Made by a program: the position numbers and the translations under genes
From: Oxyruncus cristatus
Lineage: Eukaryota > Chordata > Aves > Passeriformes > Cotingidae
Reading direction: 5' to 3'
Length of the DNA stretch: 64,000 bases
Assembly: GCA_013399855.1 (NCBI GenBank)
Contig: VXAY01012530.1
Span: 6,811,881 to 6,875,880 of the forward strand
Shown here: one piece after another, positions 24,166 to 36,215 of the stretch
How the letters are laid out: each line of letters starts with the position of its first letter
Numbering within the stretch: position 1 is the first letter of the stretch
The notes under the pieces: generated by a model
The model's database searches: none
What the model was told of the DNA's origin: nothing
Seen by the model: the letters and a program-made list of their open reading frames with translations, nothing else

Positions 24166-25324
24166 CTGAAGCAGGTACAGCCCAACTCACATTCAAGCAT
24201 CACATTGTTACATTTTCTATTTCTTTCTTTGTTGAGGGAAATTGATAGCCCTCCTAACTTAAAAGCTAAAATACTAAAAAGTATATTAAAAAGTAGAGGT
24301 AACAGTGAATGAGAAAAGTCTTATTTCACAGTAATCTGCCTGCTTTGCTTATGTAAGAAAGAATAATAACACAACTACATCAGAATACATTACGGAGATA
24401 TCAAGCTGATTTGAGCCTGTTTATTTACAGTTTCTTTGCTTTGATGAAATTAATTTATCATACACAAGCTGAGAAGGAAGGCAATATTCCCTGATCTAAG
24501 GAATCGTACATAGCAGGTACATAGTAAAGGAACAATCTCAGGACAAAAGCAGATTATTCAGGACTGAAAGAAACAATAATGAACTTCAGGTATTTATATA
24601 TTCTGAAAGCAGTTCTGCAATGTTTACCACTCCTTGCAACAGAATATAAACGATAAGCAACACATTATAATCAACATGCATTCATTGGAATTTCATGAGT
24701 ACTGCTTAGTAAATATAACAATTCCTTCATTTGTGACCCAAAACATATTCAAATTCCAGCTCAGCTGCTGTTACTCTGTAACAGTAACTCACTTGCGATG
24801 TCTGTGAATATGTTACAAGTCAATCACAACTCAAAAGAGGAAGTGATCTAAGGGCAAAAATATAGATTTATCAATGACAGTAAGGTTGGACACAGCAATT
24901 ACTCTGAGCAGCAGTTTAACTTTTTTTCTTTATCAGATTCTACAGTTGCACCATTTTTTACTGGGTTCTTTGAAAATGCCCAAAGACACTGCACTTCTTG
25001 AACATCACAGACACTGTTCATCTCTCTGCAAGCCCTTCATACGTCACTTAACTTCTACACTGTCACCAGAATTTCAAAAGAGAAAGTCAATTCTTTATGT
25101 GCTGAAAGACCCAATAACAGTGGATGCAGAAGACCTTATAAGTAGCTTATATTTCTCCAGTCCTCTCTGGCCTTGCAGTCAGTAGAGATTACAAACCAAT
25201 GAAGCAAAGCAAAGGCAATGGCAACAGCAAGAGCAAGTTGGACAGTTTAAAGATGAGATGCTCTAGGGACATTGGGGATGCTCTGTGAAAACAATTACAA
25301 TCCTTCCTATTTACATAAGGATAA
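24166..25324. other. Non-coding stretch before the LTR
   Basis: AT-rich sequence with no recognised repeat. An AAGCAAAG/GGCAA-rich purine patch lies at 25200-25235. The open frame at 24.87-25.19 kb has no splice or domain support. Confidence 0.5.
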
Positions 25325-25407
25325 TGTCCTGGTTTCAGCTGGAATAGAGTTAGTTTTCTTCTTAGTAGTTGGTACAGTGCAGTGTTTTGGATTCAATATG
25401 AGAATAA

Positions 25408-25641
25408 TGCTGCTAACACATTGATGGTTTGGTTGTTGCTAAGTAGTGCTTAGTCAAGGATTTTCCAGTGTCTCATGCCCTGGCAGCAAGCAGGTGCACA
25501 AAAAGCTGGGAGGGAGCACAGCCNTGCTGCTAACACATTGATGGTTTGGTTGTTGCTAAGTAGTGCTTTAGTCAAGGATTTTCCAGTGTCTCATGCCCTG
25601 GCAGCAAGCAGGTGCACAAAAAGCTGGGAGGGAGCACAGCC
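25408..25641. repeat. Duplicated LTR segment split by a single N
   Basis: Bases 25408-25523 (116 bp) recur at 25525-25641 (117 bp) with one inserted T as the only difference (GTGCTTAG against GTGCTTTAG). A single N at 25524 separates the copies. No other copy of this LTR that I can recall has the block twice. It most likely marks a gap closed with overlapping contig ends that were kept twice. Confidence 0.93.
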
Positions 25642-25853
25642 AAGGCAGCTGACCCGAACTGGTCAAAGGGATATTCCACACCATAGAACATCATGTTCAG
25701 TCTATCAATTCGGAGAAATTGGCTGGGAAGGACTGATTGCTGCTCAGGGTATCAGTAAGCAGATGGTAAGCAATTGTACTGGGCATCACTTGTTTTTCTT
25801 GGGGTTTACTTCTCTCATTTTTTGTTATTTTCCTTTTTATTGTAGTAATTACC

Positions 25854-25898
25854 GTTGTTGTTGTTGTTGTTATTATTGCTATTATCTTTGTTGTTGTT
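25854..25898 (+). repeat. TTG/TTA trinucleotide repeat inside the LTR
   Basis: GTTGTTGTTGTTGTTATTATT passes into a less regular ATT/GTT mixture. It sits in the T-rich part of the LTR just before the conserved ACTAAACTG block, and probably grew by slippage after insertion. Confidence 0.85.
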
Positions 25899-26059
25899 TC
25901 TGTTATTTACTTTGTTTCAATTACTAAACTGTTCTTATCTCAACCCATAAGTTTTACTTTTTTCCTGATTCTGATTTTAACTCCTATCGCACTGGTGGGG
26001 GATGCAGGGAGCGAGCAGCTACATGGTGGTTAGTCACCAACTGGAGTCAAACCACGACA

Positions 26060-27510
26060 AAAGTGATAACAAAGAAAGGGGTGCAAGTTTGACTTCCTAT
26101 ATGCAAGCCACCATGAGCACAAGAAGTAGGCATACATAAAAGCTTTGAAAAATGCAAAGAAAACCAACAAAATCACCACAGAATTGGGATGAAATACCAG
26201 GAGGATGCAATTCTAGCCTTCAGCAATCGCAAGCCTGTCTTTCTCATACAGATGTACATTTTTGTTTGCTTATAACTCTCTGCATAGCTTTGTACTCCAA
26301 AACAAGACTGCAACCTTGTTTTGTACTCCAAAACACTTCACTGAACTCAAGTACATTAAAAAATTTCAGTCTCAGGAAGGTAAGCAGTTTGGCACAGAAT
26401 GAGAAGATACAGCCACACTGCAGAAAAAGTAAGAAGGCCTCAAGTCCTTTCAAATACGTGTGGGAGAAAACATCTCCAGGCCCCACACCCAGTTAGCCTG
26501 ATGCTGAGATAAGCAAGACACAAGAGGACTACATTTTAAAAAGTGTACTCTATACTATCTAACAGCATTGATCCAGGCCATGTAACCTAGGATGACTTCT
26601 GCATTTTTCTGGTTTTCAAGTCCAACTCTCATCCTGTGATAAGCAGCATTTGCCTTTCAGGTTCATAAACAGATTATTTTACATCTGACAATTAAAAATA
26701 ACTATTTTTGGATTTTAACCATTTAACTCAGAATCTGAAACCACTTCATAATTGTACTTGTTGAAAAATCACCAAGTTTCCTTTTACTTCTGTGATTATT
26801 TAACTTTGTATCAGCATAATTTACCAGCAAACATCTGTCTCACTGGAGTACCAATAATAATAGTCCAAGTTTTTAACCGAGGAATAGCCGCTGGGGAAAC
26901 TCCTAAAAGCATCCCTATTTGAGATACTCCTTTGACAAAAACTACATCTTGATATCTGCCAGTCAGCCATTCTACATATGCTCACTGATCACAGAAAATA
27001 AAGCCTCTTTAAACAGTATTGTGGGCCAGATTCAGCTATCTTGAGGAATTGGGATGAACACATCTTTCTCCTCCATTCCAAAAATACTATAATTTTTTAT
27101 ATGTCCTAGTTGTAAATTTAAAACTACTAAATCCCAAATGGGAAATAAGGACTTATTTCAAAATTTAACATGCAAAACACTGAGAAAAACTGGAAAGGAT
27201 TGGATTAGAAACCACATTCCATTGACTTGAAATAAGATTATGTTGGCAGAAGTTACATGGGTCATAGCTAAAAAACTACATTTTATAATGAACATTTATT
27301 TTAAAAGCTTTATTATTTTTAACTCTGTTAGCCATTTACAATGGACTCTTTCACCTTTCTGTATCCATTGTATTTAGATAGTAACTTACATTCAGAATCA
27401 ATTTCATTCCATCTATTATATAAATGTTTTAAATTTGAGATTTTTATAAAAATATTTTATATAAATGTTTTATCGTTGCTTCTATATCAGAAAGAATTTA
27501 AGAGTCTCTA
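26060..27510. other. Non-coding stretch
   Basis: No gene recognised. A short GGGCCAGATTCAGCTATC at about 27023 resembles the head of old amniote SINEs, but is too short to call. A small direct repeat (TTGTACTCCAAAAC, twice) lies at 26289-26334, and TTTTATATAAATGTTTTA-type repeats at 27418-27472. Confidence 0.5.
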
Positions 27511-28500
27511 GTACTGGTTTAGACCAAAGGTCCATCTGGCCTAGTGTTCTTTACCCAAGAATGGCCACAAGCATTAGTAGGAAGTATGGACAGGGTAAAT
27601 ATATATGATACTGTCCCCACATATACATTCCTTGACTCCAAACACCTTCAGTCTAATGTATTTCCTGAGCCTGGTGTGGTTTTTCTCATTCTGCAGTAGA
27701 TTTTTCTTCTCAGTGCTTGCCTTGTCCTTGAACTAATCTAAACTTTTTGGTATTCACAGAGTCTTCTAGTACAAAAATACATCATTTAATACTTTCCACA
27801 GCAATGGGAAGAAGCACCTCTTTCTGCTTGGTTTGATTGCACTTCTGATGAGCTTCATTTTTTACTTCCTAGTTCTTGCATGAGAAGACAGACAGCAGTC
27901 GCTCCCTGACTACACTCACTATGATGACTGTGCAGACCCTTCTACAACACCTTTGTGAATTCTTAAACATCTTTTGTCTATGCTGAAGACTCCTAAGCCT
28001 GAACTCACTCATTCCTCCAATTCAATTTAATCATCCTTCCTTGATGATTTTCCAGAACTTTTTTTTTTTTTTGAAGGTACCAGAACCAAAAACATTATTT
28101 AAAGTATCGGTGAAAAAGGGACTTTCACATATTTGTCAAGTTGTTGTTTGTTGAAACAATCAAGGTTGTTTCTTTTGTTTTCCATTGTCTTCCTATTTAT
28201 TTCTAAAGTATGAATTGCTCTTTTCACTGTTATTAAGCACAGAAATTGTGTCTTCAGAGAAGTAGCTCATGAGAGGTAATGGACAGTCCAGATGCCATTA
28301 TTTTATAAATATAGGCTATACATATGCATTTTTCTGAACTTTCAATCACATTTTCCATTTCATTGCTCAGTTGCTCTTGTAAAATCTTCTTGTATTCACA
28401 TTCTACTCTTGTCCTACCTTAAGCAACTTAGAATTATCACAAATTTATGTCATTCTTTGCTTATCCCCTTAGCCAGGTCCTTTATGACCATCACCTCTTA
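27511..28500 (-). repeat. Old, long CR1 LINE copy (turtle-like subfamily), 3' about 1 kb
   Basis: The plus strand starts GTTTAGACCAAAGGTCCATC and TGGCCTAGTG, continues through CCTAGTTCTTGCATGAGAAG and the GCTGAAGACTCCTAAGCC...CTCATTCCTCC region, then TTTTCCATTTCATTGCTCAG, and ends CTTAGCCAGGTCCTTTATGA. In order and spacing these match the antisense of a CR1 subfamily abundant in turtles and present as a relic in other sauropsids. It differs strongly from the younger CR1 tails elsewhere in this window. It is much longer than the usual truncated bird CR1. It is heavily mutated, and no reading frame survives. Similarity was judged from memory, so the exact ends are uncertain. Confidence 0.75.
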
Positions 28501-31500
28501 ACAAAGACTGATTCTGTGCAGCATAATTTTGCATTTCATTACAATTTGGTTACAGTTATAATACGTTTCAGTTAATTGCTTTAAGTTTTGCAAGTAGGGT
28601 CTTTTAAAGGTCAAAATAAACACAGTACTGCCTGGAGTCATGATCTGCTCACACATAAGTACTTTAATCAGATCATAGCCATAATAACTGCTAATTTTTA
28701 AATTGCCAGTTAATTCTTCTCCTCTATCAGAGTAAAAATTGATATCAAGTCTCCCATATTGACTAAGGGACTGGTTTAAGCAGCAGTCATCTCTTAAATT
28801 TATGAATTGTCCTCCAAGAGATTAAAGTTGGCAACTAAAATCCGCATGCAAAGAGTTATATAGTTTTCAATTATCCAGAAAGTTTCTTAATGAACATTCA
28901 TTTAATTTTTAAGACTATTTCTTAGTATTCAAAAATAATATTTTCTTATTATTGGCCATAAAAAATTTAGAAGCAAAAACCTATTCTAGCCAGCTCTTGA
29001 ACAATAACACTTTTGAAAAATGTAAGATACTTTACAACTCTCTCATCAAGGACAAGCCTACCTTGAATGATCTCATTTCCTTTAGGAAGGAAACAGAGTA
29101 AAAGTGACAGAAGGAAGCTGGCAGATGGTTGCTGTAGAATACTGATGAATGATAATTTGTTCATGCACCCTTTCTGCACAACCTTACATACATTCAGACT
29201 TATGTAATGGTCATTTCTGTGTGCAAATGTTGATGTAAGGGTCTATTACAGACAAAAACAAACAACAACACTGCTTTTTAAAAACATACTGCAAGGTTTT
29301 TTCACTACTCAGAGAGATCTTGCACTATCAGCATTTCTACTCTTAAAGCACCCTTTCAAAGTAAAGTTTACACGCAGAAATCTCCTCTCAGTTCTGCAAA
29401 GGGAAATCCGTCCATGCTCTTGTGCTCTTCATATACAAGACCTGCTTATAGATTTCAGAATAAAAAAGCCTTGCTAGAATAAAATTATGATTTAGGGGGG
29501 TTAAATTGCTTTTTCAAGACAGCACAGCTTGTCACCATATTGATTATTAGCCCTTTTATCAATAGAATTAATTTACTTTCATTGAAGGCTACTTTCTAAC
29601 GCTCTGTCAAGCCTATTCTCTCCACAAAGGAGTAGGGAACTCTCATCATCACTATTATCATCATTTCCATAATAGAATTCCAGTAAAATATACTGAATTA
29701 AGACTGAGCCGGGAAGTACAGGAAAGAAAAAAAAAAAAACCAGAGTATTTAAAATGCTTTGATTTCCTTTGTACTGATTTAAGAGTATTTCTAGTCAACC
29801 TGCCAAAGCTACAGATGTATGAGTGGGAAGTGTGGAAAGCATCTGTGTAGGAAAGCATAGACAAAGCAGAGATGTTGGCAAAACTCTGTATGAGACCCAG
29901 ACTTTCAGGATACCAAAAAGAAATTTAGTTTAAAAGACTAAGGAGCCTTTATAGACTATTATTTCAAATTTATTCAAGGAAATACGTAACAAAGAAATGA
30001 AAAGGAAATAAGGCAAGGAGATTGATTTTTGCTAGCTTTGGAGTTGCAGACTTCTTTTAAGATAACTATCATTAAAGAAAAGGGAAAAAGTTTTTAAAAT
30101 AAGCAACTAACTTAAGAAGGGAGCACACTACCCAAATTAGAACAAAAATCAAAAAAAGCTGAGTGTCTACAGGGACATCAAGGTTAACTGTTGATAAGAA
30201 AGATTAAATAGCTTTTAGTACAGTGCCGTTATCAAACCATACAAAAAGCATCTTAACACACAGCAAAGCATTACTTTATTAACCTACAGAGTTCAGCCTT
30301 CACTGTTTGCATTCAGAAAGCCATTAGCTGCAGAGGACTGCAAATTGCTAAGGTCATTTGGAGCAATGACTCTAACATAAATAAACTTTGCTTAGCCATT
30401 AAAAATATGTCTGCTTGTAGACAAGTGAGGGTTACATGACTGCATTTGAATAAAACGAGCCATGCTTTCTATCATCAGGTTTGATACTGCTTTAATATCA
30501 TATAAATGCAACTGTCCTTATGTATCAGCTCCAAAAAACTGAAAAAAATCTAAAAACATTAATAATATTCTATTGTTTTCTAGGAAAATTGTTCTAGGTC
30601 ATACCTGAAGCACTAAGCACATGCACCCAGGCTTAAACTACTACTGGTTTGTTGAAGCAGTCCTAACATGGCCCTAAAAAATGGTTTGTAAAATGAACAT
30701 GGAAGAGGAAACAATGTGGATCCAGTGTAGCAGTGATGCACCTGTGACAAAATGAATCCAAAAAGAGCAGCAGGACACCCCTCACTTTCAGGCTTGCACA
30801 CAAGCTAAGAGATTTCCCTTGATGTAACAATCCATTGGAAAGACATTTGGAGCAGGCCACAAAGATCTTCCAAAGAGTTTGGCCTCCTTTACTCTGATAA
30901 CTAAAAGTCTTTGGAACAAATATTCAAATCTATTGTTTCAGTAAACCAGTATGAGAATCCACTTTTGCCTCTACATTTCCTGGCATTTTTGTAATCAAAA
31001 TAATGAGCTAAGATGAAAAGAATCCCATCCTGAGAAACACATTCCACCCCTCTGAGATGCTACCAGAGTCTCAGGAGAATGCCACCAAGCACTGAGATGG
31101 CAGAAGACTGTCCCAGGTTGAAAACAGAAGGCAGGACAGTAAGAGGTACATCAGAACACCTCACTGGCAAAACTGGTCAAAGATGACTAACTCAGATCTC
31201 ACCTGGAAGGTACATGACTTGCCTCCAGAGAAGAAATCACTCCACAACCCATTCATGGTTTGGATAGAGTTGACAGGAGAAAAAGGAACTTTGCTGTGAG
31301 GGCAAACTGGTTGTTTCTTTTCTTATGCTGGGCATCAGCAGAACAAGAGACACAGAGAACCTCAGCTTCAGTTTTCTTGGTGGAGCTGGCAACGGATAAA
31401 GGGAAGGACAGGGAAGACTCTGGTCTGTAGAACAGCCAAATACTAGACCTTGGCAGTAAAAGATACACAAGACAAGATATATGAGGAGATCTTGAGGTAT

Positions 31501-32043
31501 GTTCCTTCACACATTAAACCAGGAGCCTCTTTGGTTTTCATGTGCAACATGTAACTGTAAAGTTACAGCTGACATTTCAAACCGAAGTGTCTGCCATCTA
31601 TTCATTCTCTTTATTAATCCACACCAATTTAGCTGTGTATCCAGTAGGACTGAAGGAGATCAGCAGTTACTTTCCTCTAAAATTGAAAAGTTTCATGCCA
31701 TTTCCATAGAATTCTGTATAAAATTGATTTAACATGTCACATGCACAAGGTGCAAGACCCATGTTGAAATTGTTCAAATAGGGACTCAGATCTGAATTCT
31801 GCTTTGGCTCTATGAAATCGTGTATTGATTAATCTGATTTCTCTCTCTTTTCTCTGTCCTCTTTCCTACCTCCATCAACTTTTTTACGAAAAATTGTTCT
31901 GCAAAGTGACTTTTCCAGTGGCAGAGATGCACAGACATACAGACACATAGCAACTTACATCTGCAACAAGTGTCCCACGCAACAGACTGTCATGCACTCT
32001 GAGCACAGTAAAAGGGTTGTCCTTGTTTCTGCCATGAATAACT
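28501..32043. other. AT-rich non-coding stretch, possible conserved element
   Basis: No supported gene. About 30290-30540 is even in composition, lacks repeats and is rich in ordered motifs (TTTGCATTCAGAAAGCCATT, TTAGCTGCAG), the look of a conserved non-coding element. That is only an impression. The frames at 31.2-31.5 kb overlap on the same strand and are not gene-like. Confidence 0.45.
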
Positions 32044-32130
32044 TTCAGAGTTGGAAGGGACCCATCAGGATCATCAAGTCCAACTCCTGGTCCTGTGCAG
32101 GACACTCCACATGCCTGAGAGCATCCAAAC
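32044..32130 (-). repeat. CR1 LINE 3' fragment, minus strand
   Basis: TTCAGAGTTGGAAGGGACCC, ATCAGGATCATCAAGTCCAA and CTCCTGGTCCTGTGCAGGAC, then CACATGCCTGAGAGCATCC form the complement of the CR1 3' untranslated region, of the CCTGCACAGG subfamily also seen at 41086-41491. An internal deletion joins GACACTCCA directly to CATGCCTGAG. The extreme 3' AATCACAGAAT end is eroded. Confidence 0.88.
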
Positions 32131-35100
32131 TTGGAAAGGCTCTATGCTGCAGTAAAAGCATTTGTGAAATTTCAGTATCTTTCAAAGTAAAAAGTTTCCA
32201 GGAAGCTCTTACTGCAACAGGTCAAACCCAAGATCTACGTCCACATCTATAGTTAATGGCCATTAGTATAGTTATCAATGATAATAAGGATCTTTAAGTT
32301 TTATACTGTTTCACATACTCCCATCAAGAAAGCAAATACAGTTACTCGAATTTCTGCTGCAATTTATGAGTTTGATAGTTGGAAAAAGATGTACTTGCAT
32401 ATCCAAATCAATCACACAGTGGCTGCAGGCCAACAAAACAGCCCTGAAGAAAAGTAAATATAACCATGAAATTAATTAAGAAAGGTATTTTTAAAATCTC
32501 ACTTACAATAGCATGAAAAACACTGCCATCCTCTGTATTCAAAAAAAAAGTAGGTCCCATCAGAACAGGCAAAGGCAGGACTTTGTGGAATAGTGAAGCT
32601 TTTGCATAGGCACGTAAAAACTGCTTACTTTTTCAGCATCATATAACAAAAGTCTGATAATGGCACCTCTCTCTAAACTTGTAACAGAGGCAGAAGTGCC
32701 ATGCAAACAAAACGACAATACTCGCACACAAATAGACATAGCCCTGCCATAAAGATTTTTTTTTTTTTGCAAATTGGATGAGGCTTTTAATCTGCAGACA
32801 GTGAAGTTACAAAACTATCTTCAAAAAGAACAGGTTAAAGCTATGATTAGATTAATATGGAGTTTGACATGGGTTTTGAGAATTTTGTATGATATACTTG
32901 TCCACAAAAGAGAACACTAGAACAGATGACTCAAGACACTCCCTCTTGTACTCTTTGCAGTGTTCCCAAGTTACCACTTACAAAATTTACACACACAAGT
33001 AGCAACACCAGCAGCCACAATATTCAGCTGCTCTATCATTTTCATTATATCTTTAAAGAGTTTTCCAAAAGCCCTCAGCAGCATTATTCCTATTTTGTGC
33101 TACCAGCAAGGTCAGAAATAAAGAGCAAACCTCCCAAATCCAGGTGTAATGAGCTGTATTGCCCTGTCTTAATACAAACCAGTGATGGTTGATCCATGCA
33201 TTCAATCATGTCTAAGAGAAATTGTCTGACAAACAAGAAATAACTCAGGTAACACCTGGATAGGCACTTAGGGTCAAAAATCTCAAGGCTTTCAAGATCA
33301 GGCTCAAAACATGCGTGACAAGATTTTTGTGAGCAAAAACTGATGACAGCAGAGGACCTAACTCAGTGGCCCTTACAGTGCAATGTTCATAACTAGAGTG
33401 GGTCAAAGCGCTCATTCAATAGGAGACACTTCCTAAATCCTTTTTCTTCTGTCCAGCCAGCCCTTGAAAACCAGTAAGAAGCGGGACTGAGCAAATGGCC
33501 CTGTTTCTGCACAGTATACATCTGAGAACAGAAACTAAACACAGAGCAGAATATGCACTTGAATGAATGCCAGATCAATGAGATACATTTTAACAGCCAG
33601 CTTTATTAGTTTAACAGAAAAGGACTCCGTGCCTCAGTTCTCAACCCTCTCATTTTATTTGGACTTCGTGTCAGAAAAGGTTGTGTTGCAAAATATAAAC
33701 AAATTGCTCACATGGAGCAGATTTCCTTGGATTGCCCAAGTTCCTCATGCTGTTCTGAGCCATAGGAATATCTTTTCCTACAGACACAAGCCTTCCAGAT
33801 AACTCTTAAGTCTCATTTATACCTGTGGGGTATACTCAATTCCTAACTCTCATTTATACATATGGCATATATTTATGTGCTGCTTCCAAAGAACAGCAAC
33901 CAGCACAGCTAAATTTCTGCCTACCTGCCTTCCCTTCTGTATCTCACACACACACAGAAGACTGTGTGCCTATGTTCTGCTGATCCAGACACAAAAAAAT
34001 CATGGCAAAATTCAAGTCTGCCATCTGACAGATGCAGTATGTCATCCCCAAAAGTTCAGAGCCAGTATATCAGATGCAATAGCTCTCACAGATATCTTAG
34101 TTATCTACTGTTAACATTTTGAGGCTCTATCAGTTACAGCCTGGCTCACTAGTTATGCACCAAGCTTCCCTGTCAGGGGTCTCTGACCAGGTTAATTTTA
34201 CAGATGGCAATAACCACCTAATTAATCCACGTCTTTCTAAGTCCTAATGGAGCACCTGCACATCCAGACATGAATCTTCCTCCTGACGTCCTCCACAAAC
34301 ATAAATTACAAGTTTAGTGCACATACCAGACAAGTCTCAGTGACCCCTTGACAGGGCATACAGAGGTCATGCAACAATCTGATTTTCAGCACCCACTGTT
34401 TCCAGCCTTCCCCTTTCTGAATTTTAAAGCCTGGAGCCACAGTTAGTATCACTCTCGGGTCTCACAGAAACACAATTTCAAAGCAAGCACTCATTCCTAA
34501 GCCTGATAACCTAAGCAATGTTTCCATTAGGAAGTACTGCAGCGTAACAGGAGCAGACCTCTAGAAATGAAACAGTTCTGAGGACATAAATTCCGTATTT
34601 TACAGAGGGAGGGAGTAGATATGGTCTAGTTCTACTCTGCTCCAATGGACTGGATACACTTTGGCAGTTGGAGTGCATCATTCGCTTTAGTCTCATCTGT
34701 AATGGATCTACTCCGTATGCTCCAAGAGACTCCTGCAACGCCAAGGAAGGTGTGGTCAGATAATAAGGAGATTCATTTGAAAACCAGTAAAATGCTAGTG
34801 GGGTCAAAGACATCTTACTCTTGACTAATACCTTGTCTAATACCATGCATGTAAGTAAGGAATACCTGTGAAATCTCAGTTATCTTTGCACCTCAGCCAC
34901 CTCTTCAAAAATCTGCCATTCGAGACTCAGACAGGCTTTCTGGTTTGTAACAGAAAGGCTGGGAGGACAATCAGATGTCATGAATGAAGCCTATTGATAT
35001 CAGAGGGGTCGAGGATCAGGTGCATAATTAATAATCCTTTTTAACTCTGCGTACATTCAAGCCAGCTATGTATAATCAAGGATGCAATGGGTTGGTCACT

Positions 35101-36039
35101 GCTTGGTAGGAGCTGAGACAGCTATGACTAGAAATAGCACAAGGTTCTAAGCTCACTGATGGACTCACTGGTCTCACTGATGACACCACCATGGTTCGTC
35201 ACTGCTCAGTAATGCATGCGAAGGCAAGGCACCTGTGAAACATAGTCTTCCCCTTGCTAAGATCCTTTCACTTTCCTGCTGTCAGCATCCCAAAGCCTTC
35301 CCAGTTCTGTCACTGGATTTAGGTAACAACAGTTAATACTTCCTGATGAATTTAACTTTCACAAGCTTGTCTCGTCTTTCTTTTAACGTATTTTACACTT
35401 CTAGACTTCCCTGGCCCCTACATTAATGAGTTTCACATTTTAGTTATATGCCACATATTTGTTTTTCTTTTAAGTATGATGCCTGACAGCTACATTTCCT
35501 GCTCCTAATTCTTGTCTTATAAGAAACTGTACACAATAACATTCACTTCTGCAGCTGTATGCTACCTGTGACTTTATAGGCTTATTCTGCTTGATCTTTT
35601 TTTTCACACTGACAACTCAATCCTCATTTGTGTCTTCTTTTATATTTTATATACATTTTCAATATAAGCTGATCATTTAATCTCCAATCCCTTGATACTG
35701 TCAGAGCTTTCCACAACTTTTTGCCATCACCTTCATTGATAATTCTGCTTAATTTTCTATTACCACCAAGCTTTTCTGAGCCTTTCATCGAGTCCATTTC
35801 TGTTGAAAAGGAACCTGACTGCTGACTCAATTCAAGAGAGCAAGCCAGCTATTATCTGAGCCAGAAACACACAATGTACAGAAAGGAATGCTAAACAAAA
35901 GGCAATGCCAAACAAGTGACCTCATTCCATGCCTGCTTCCCTTGCCCTGGTCAAGTCCACAGCTTGCTGGCAGAGGCAAATAAAACCTTTGGTCCTTCCC
36001 CTTGTGCTCACAACACTGCAGCCAAGGGCAGCCCAGCCC
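32131..36039. other. Non-coding stretch
   Basis: No gene recognised. A minus-strand frame of 111 codons at 34511-34846 has no domain pattern and no flanking splice logic. Two imperfect copies of CTCATTTATAC lie at 33811-33860. T-runs occur at 32756-32768 and 35598-35605. Confidence 0.5.
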
Positions 36040-36215
36040 ACACCAGAACGGGTCTCCCTGCCGAGTAAGCAAGAAAACACGAGAGACGAGATTGAGGTAC
36101 CCTTCCAGAGCCTCTGAATCCTTTATTTTCCACCAGTGGTGCCTGAGGAACAGCACAGCAGAGTGGCTCCAGCTCTGCAACAAAACGGCAGCCAATCTCA
36201 TTCATGATAAAAGGT
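36040..36215 (-). mobile_element. Possible LTR fragment (R/U5-like region) of an endogenous retrovirus
   Basis: On the minus strand GGAAAATAAAGGATTCAGAG is followed by GCTCTGGAAGGGTACCTC, TCTCGTCTCTCGTGTTTTCT and TGCTTACTCGGCAGGGAGAC. A poly(A) signal (AATAAA, 36122-36127) followed within about 70 bp by CTCTCGTGTTTTCTT-type sequence is the usual arrangement of a retroviral R-U5 region. The patch is richer in G+C than its surroundings. I could not find TG...CA ends or a target duplication, so limits and family are open. A non-repeat explanation cannot be ruled out. Confidence 0.35.

Larger units (their letters stand above)
25325..26059 (+). mobile_element. Solo LTR of an avian endogenous retrovirus (ERVL-like), well preserved
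   Basis: The element begins TGTCCTGGTTTCAGCTGG and ends near GTCAAACCACGACA, the typical TG...CA ends of an LTR family very common in bird genomes. Internal landmarks agree: GGTACAGTGCAGTGTTTTGG, a GGCAGCTGACCC...GTCAAAGGGATATTCCACACC block, the U5-side ACTAAACTGTTCTTATCTCA, and GGGAGCGAGCAGCTACATGG close to the end. No gag, pol or env sequence flanks it, so it is a solo LTR left by recombination. Assignment to ERVL is from memory. About 117 bp of its length is a duplicated block (see 25408-25641). An imperfectly placed GATAA on both sides may be the target-site duplication. Confidence 0.88.

Noticed and set aside
25475..25927. 150-codon open frame inside the LTR
   Set aside because: It runs across the N and the duplicated block of an LTR and ends in the TTG/TTA repeat. 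LTRs of this kind do not code for protein there.
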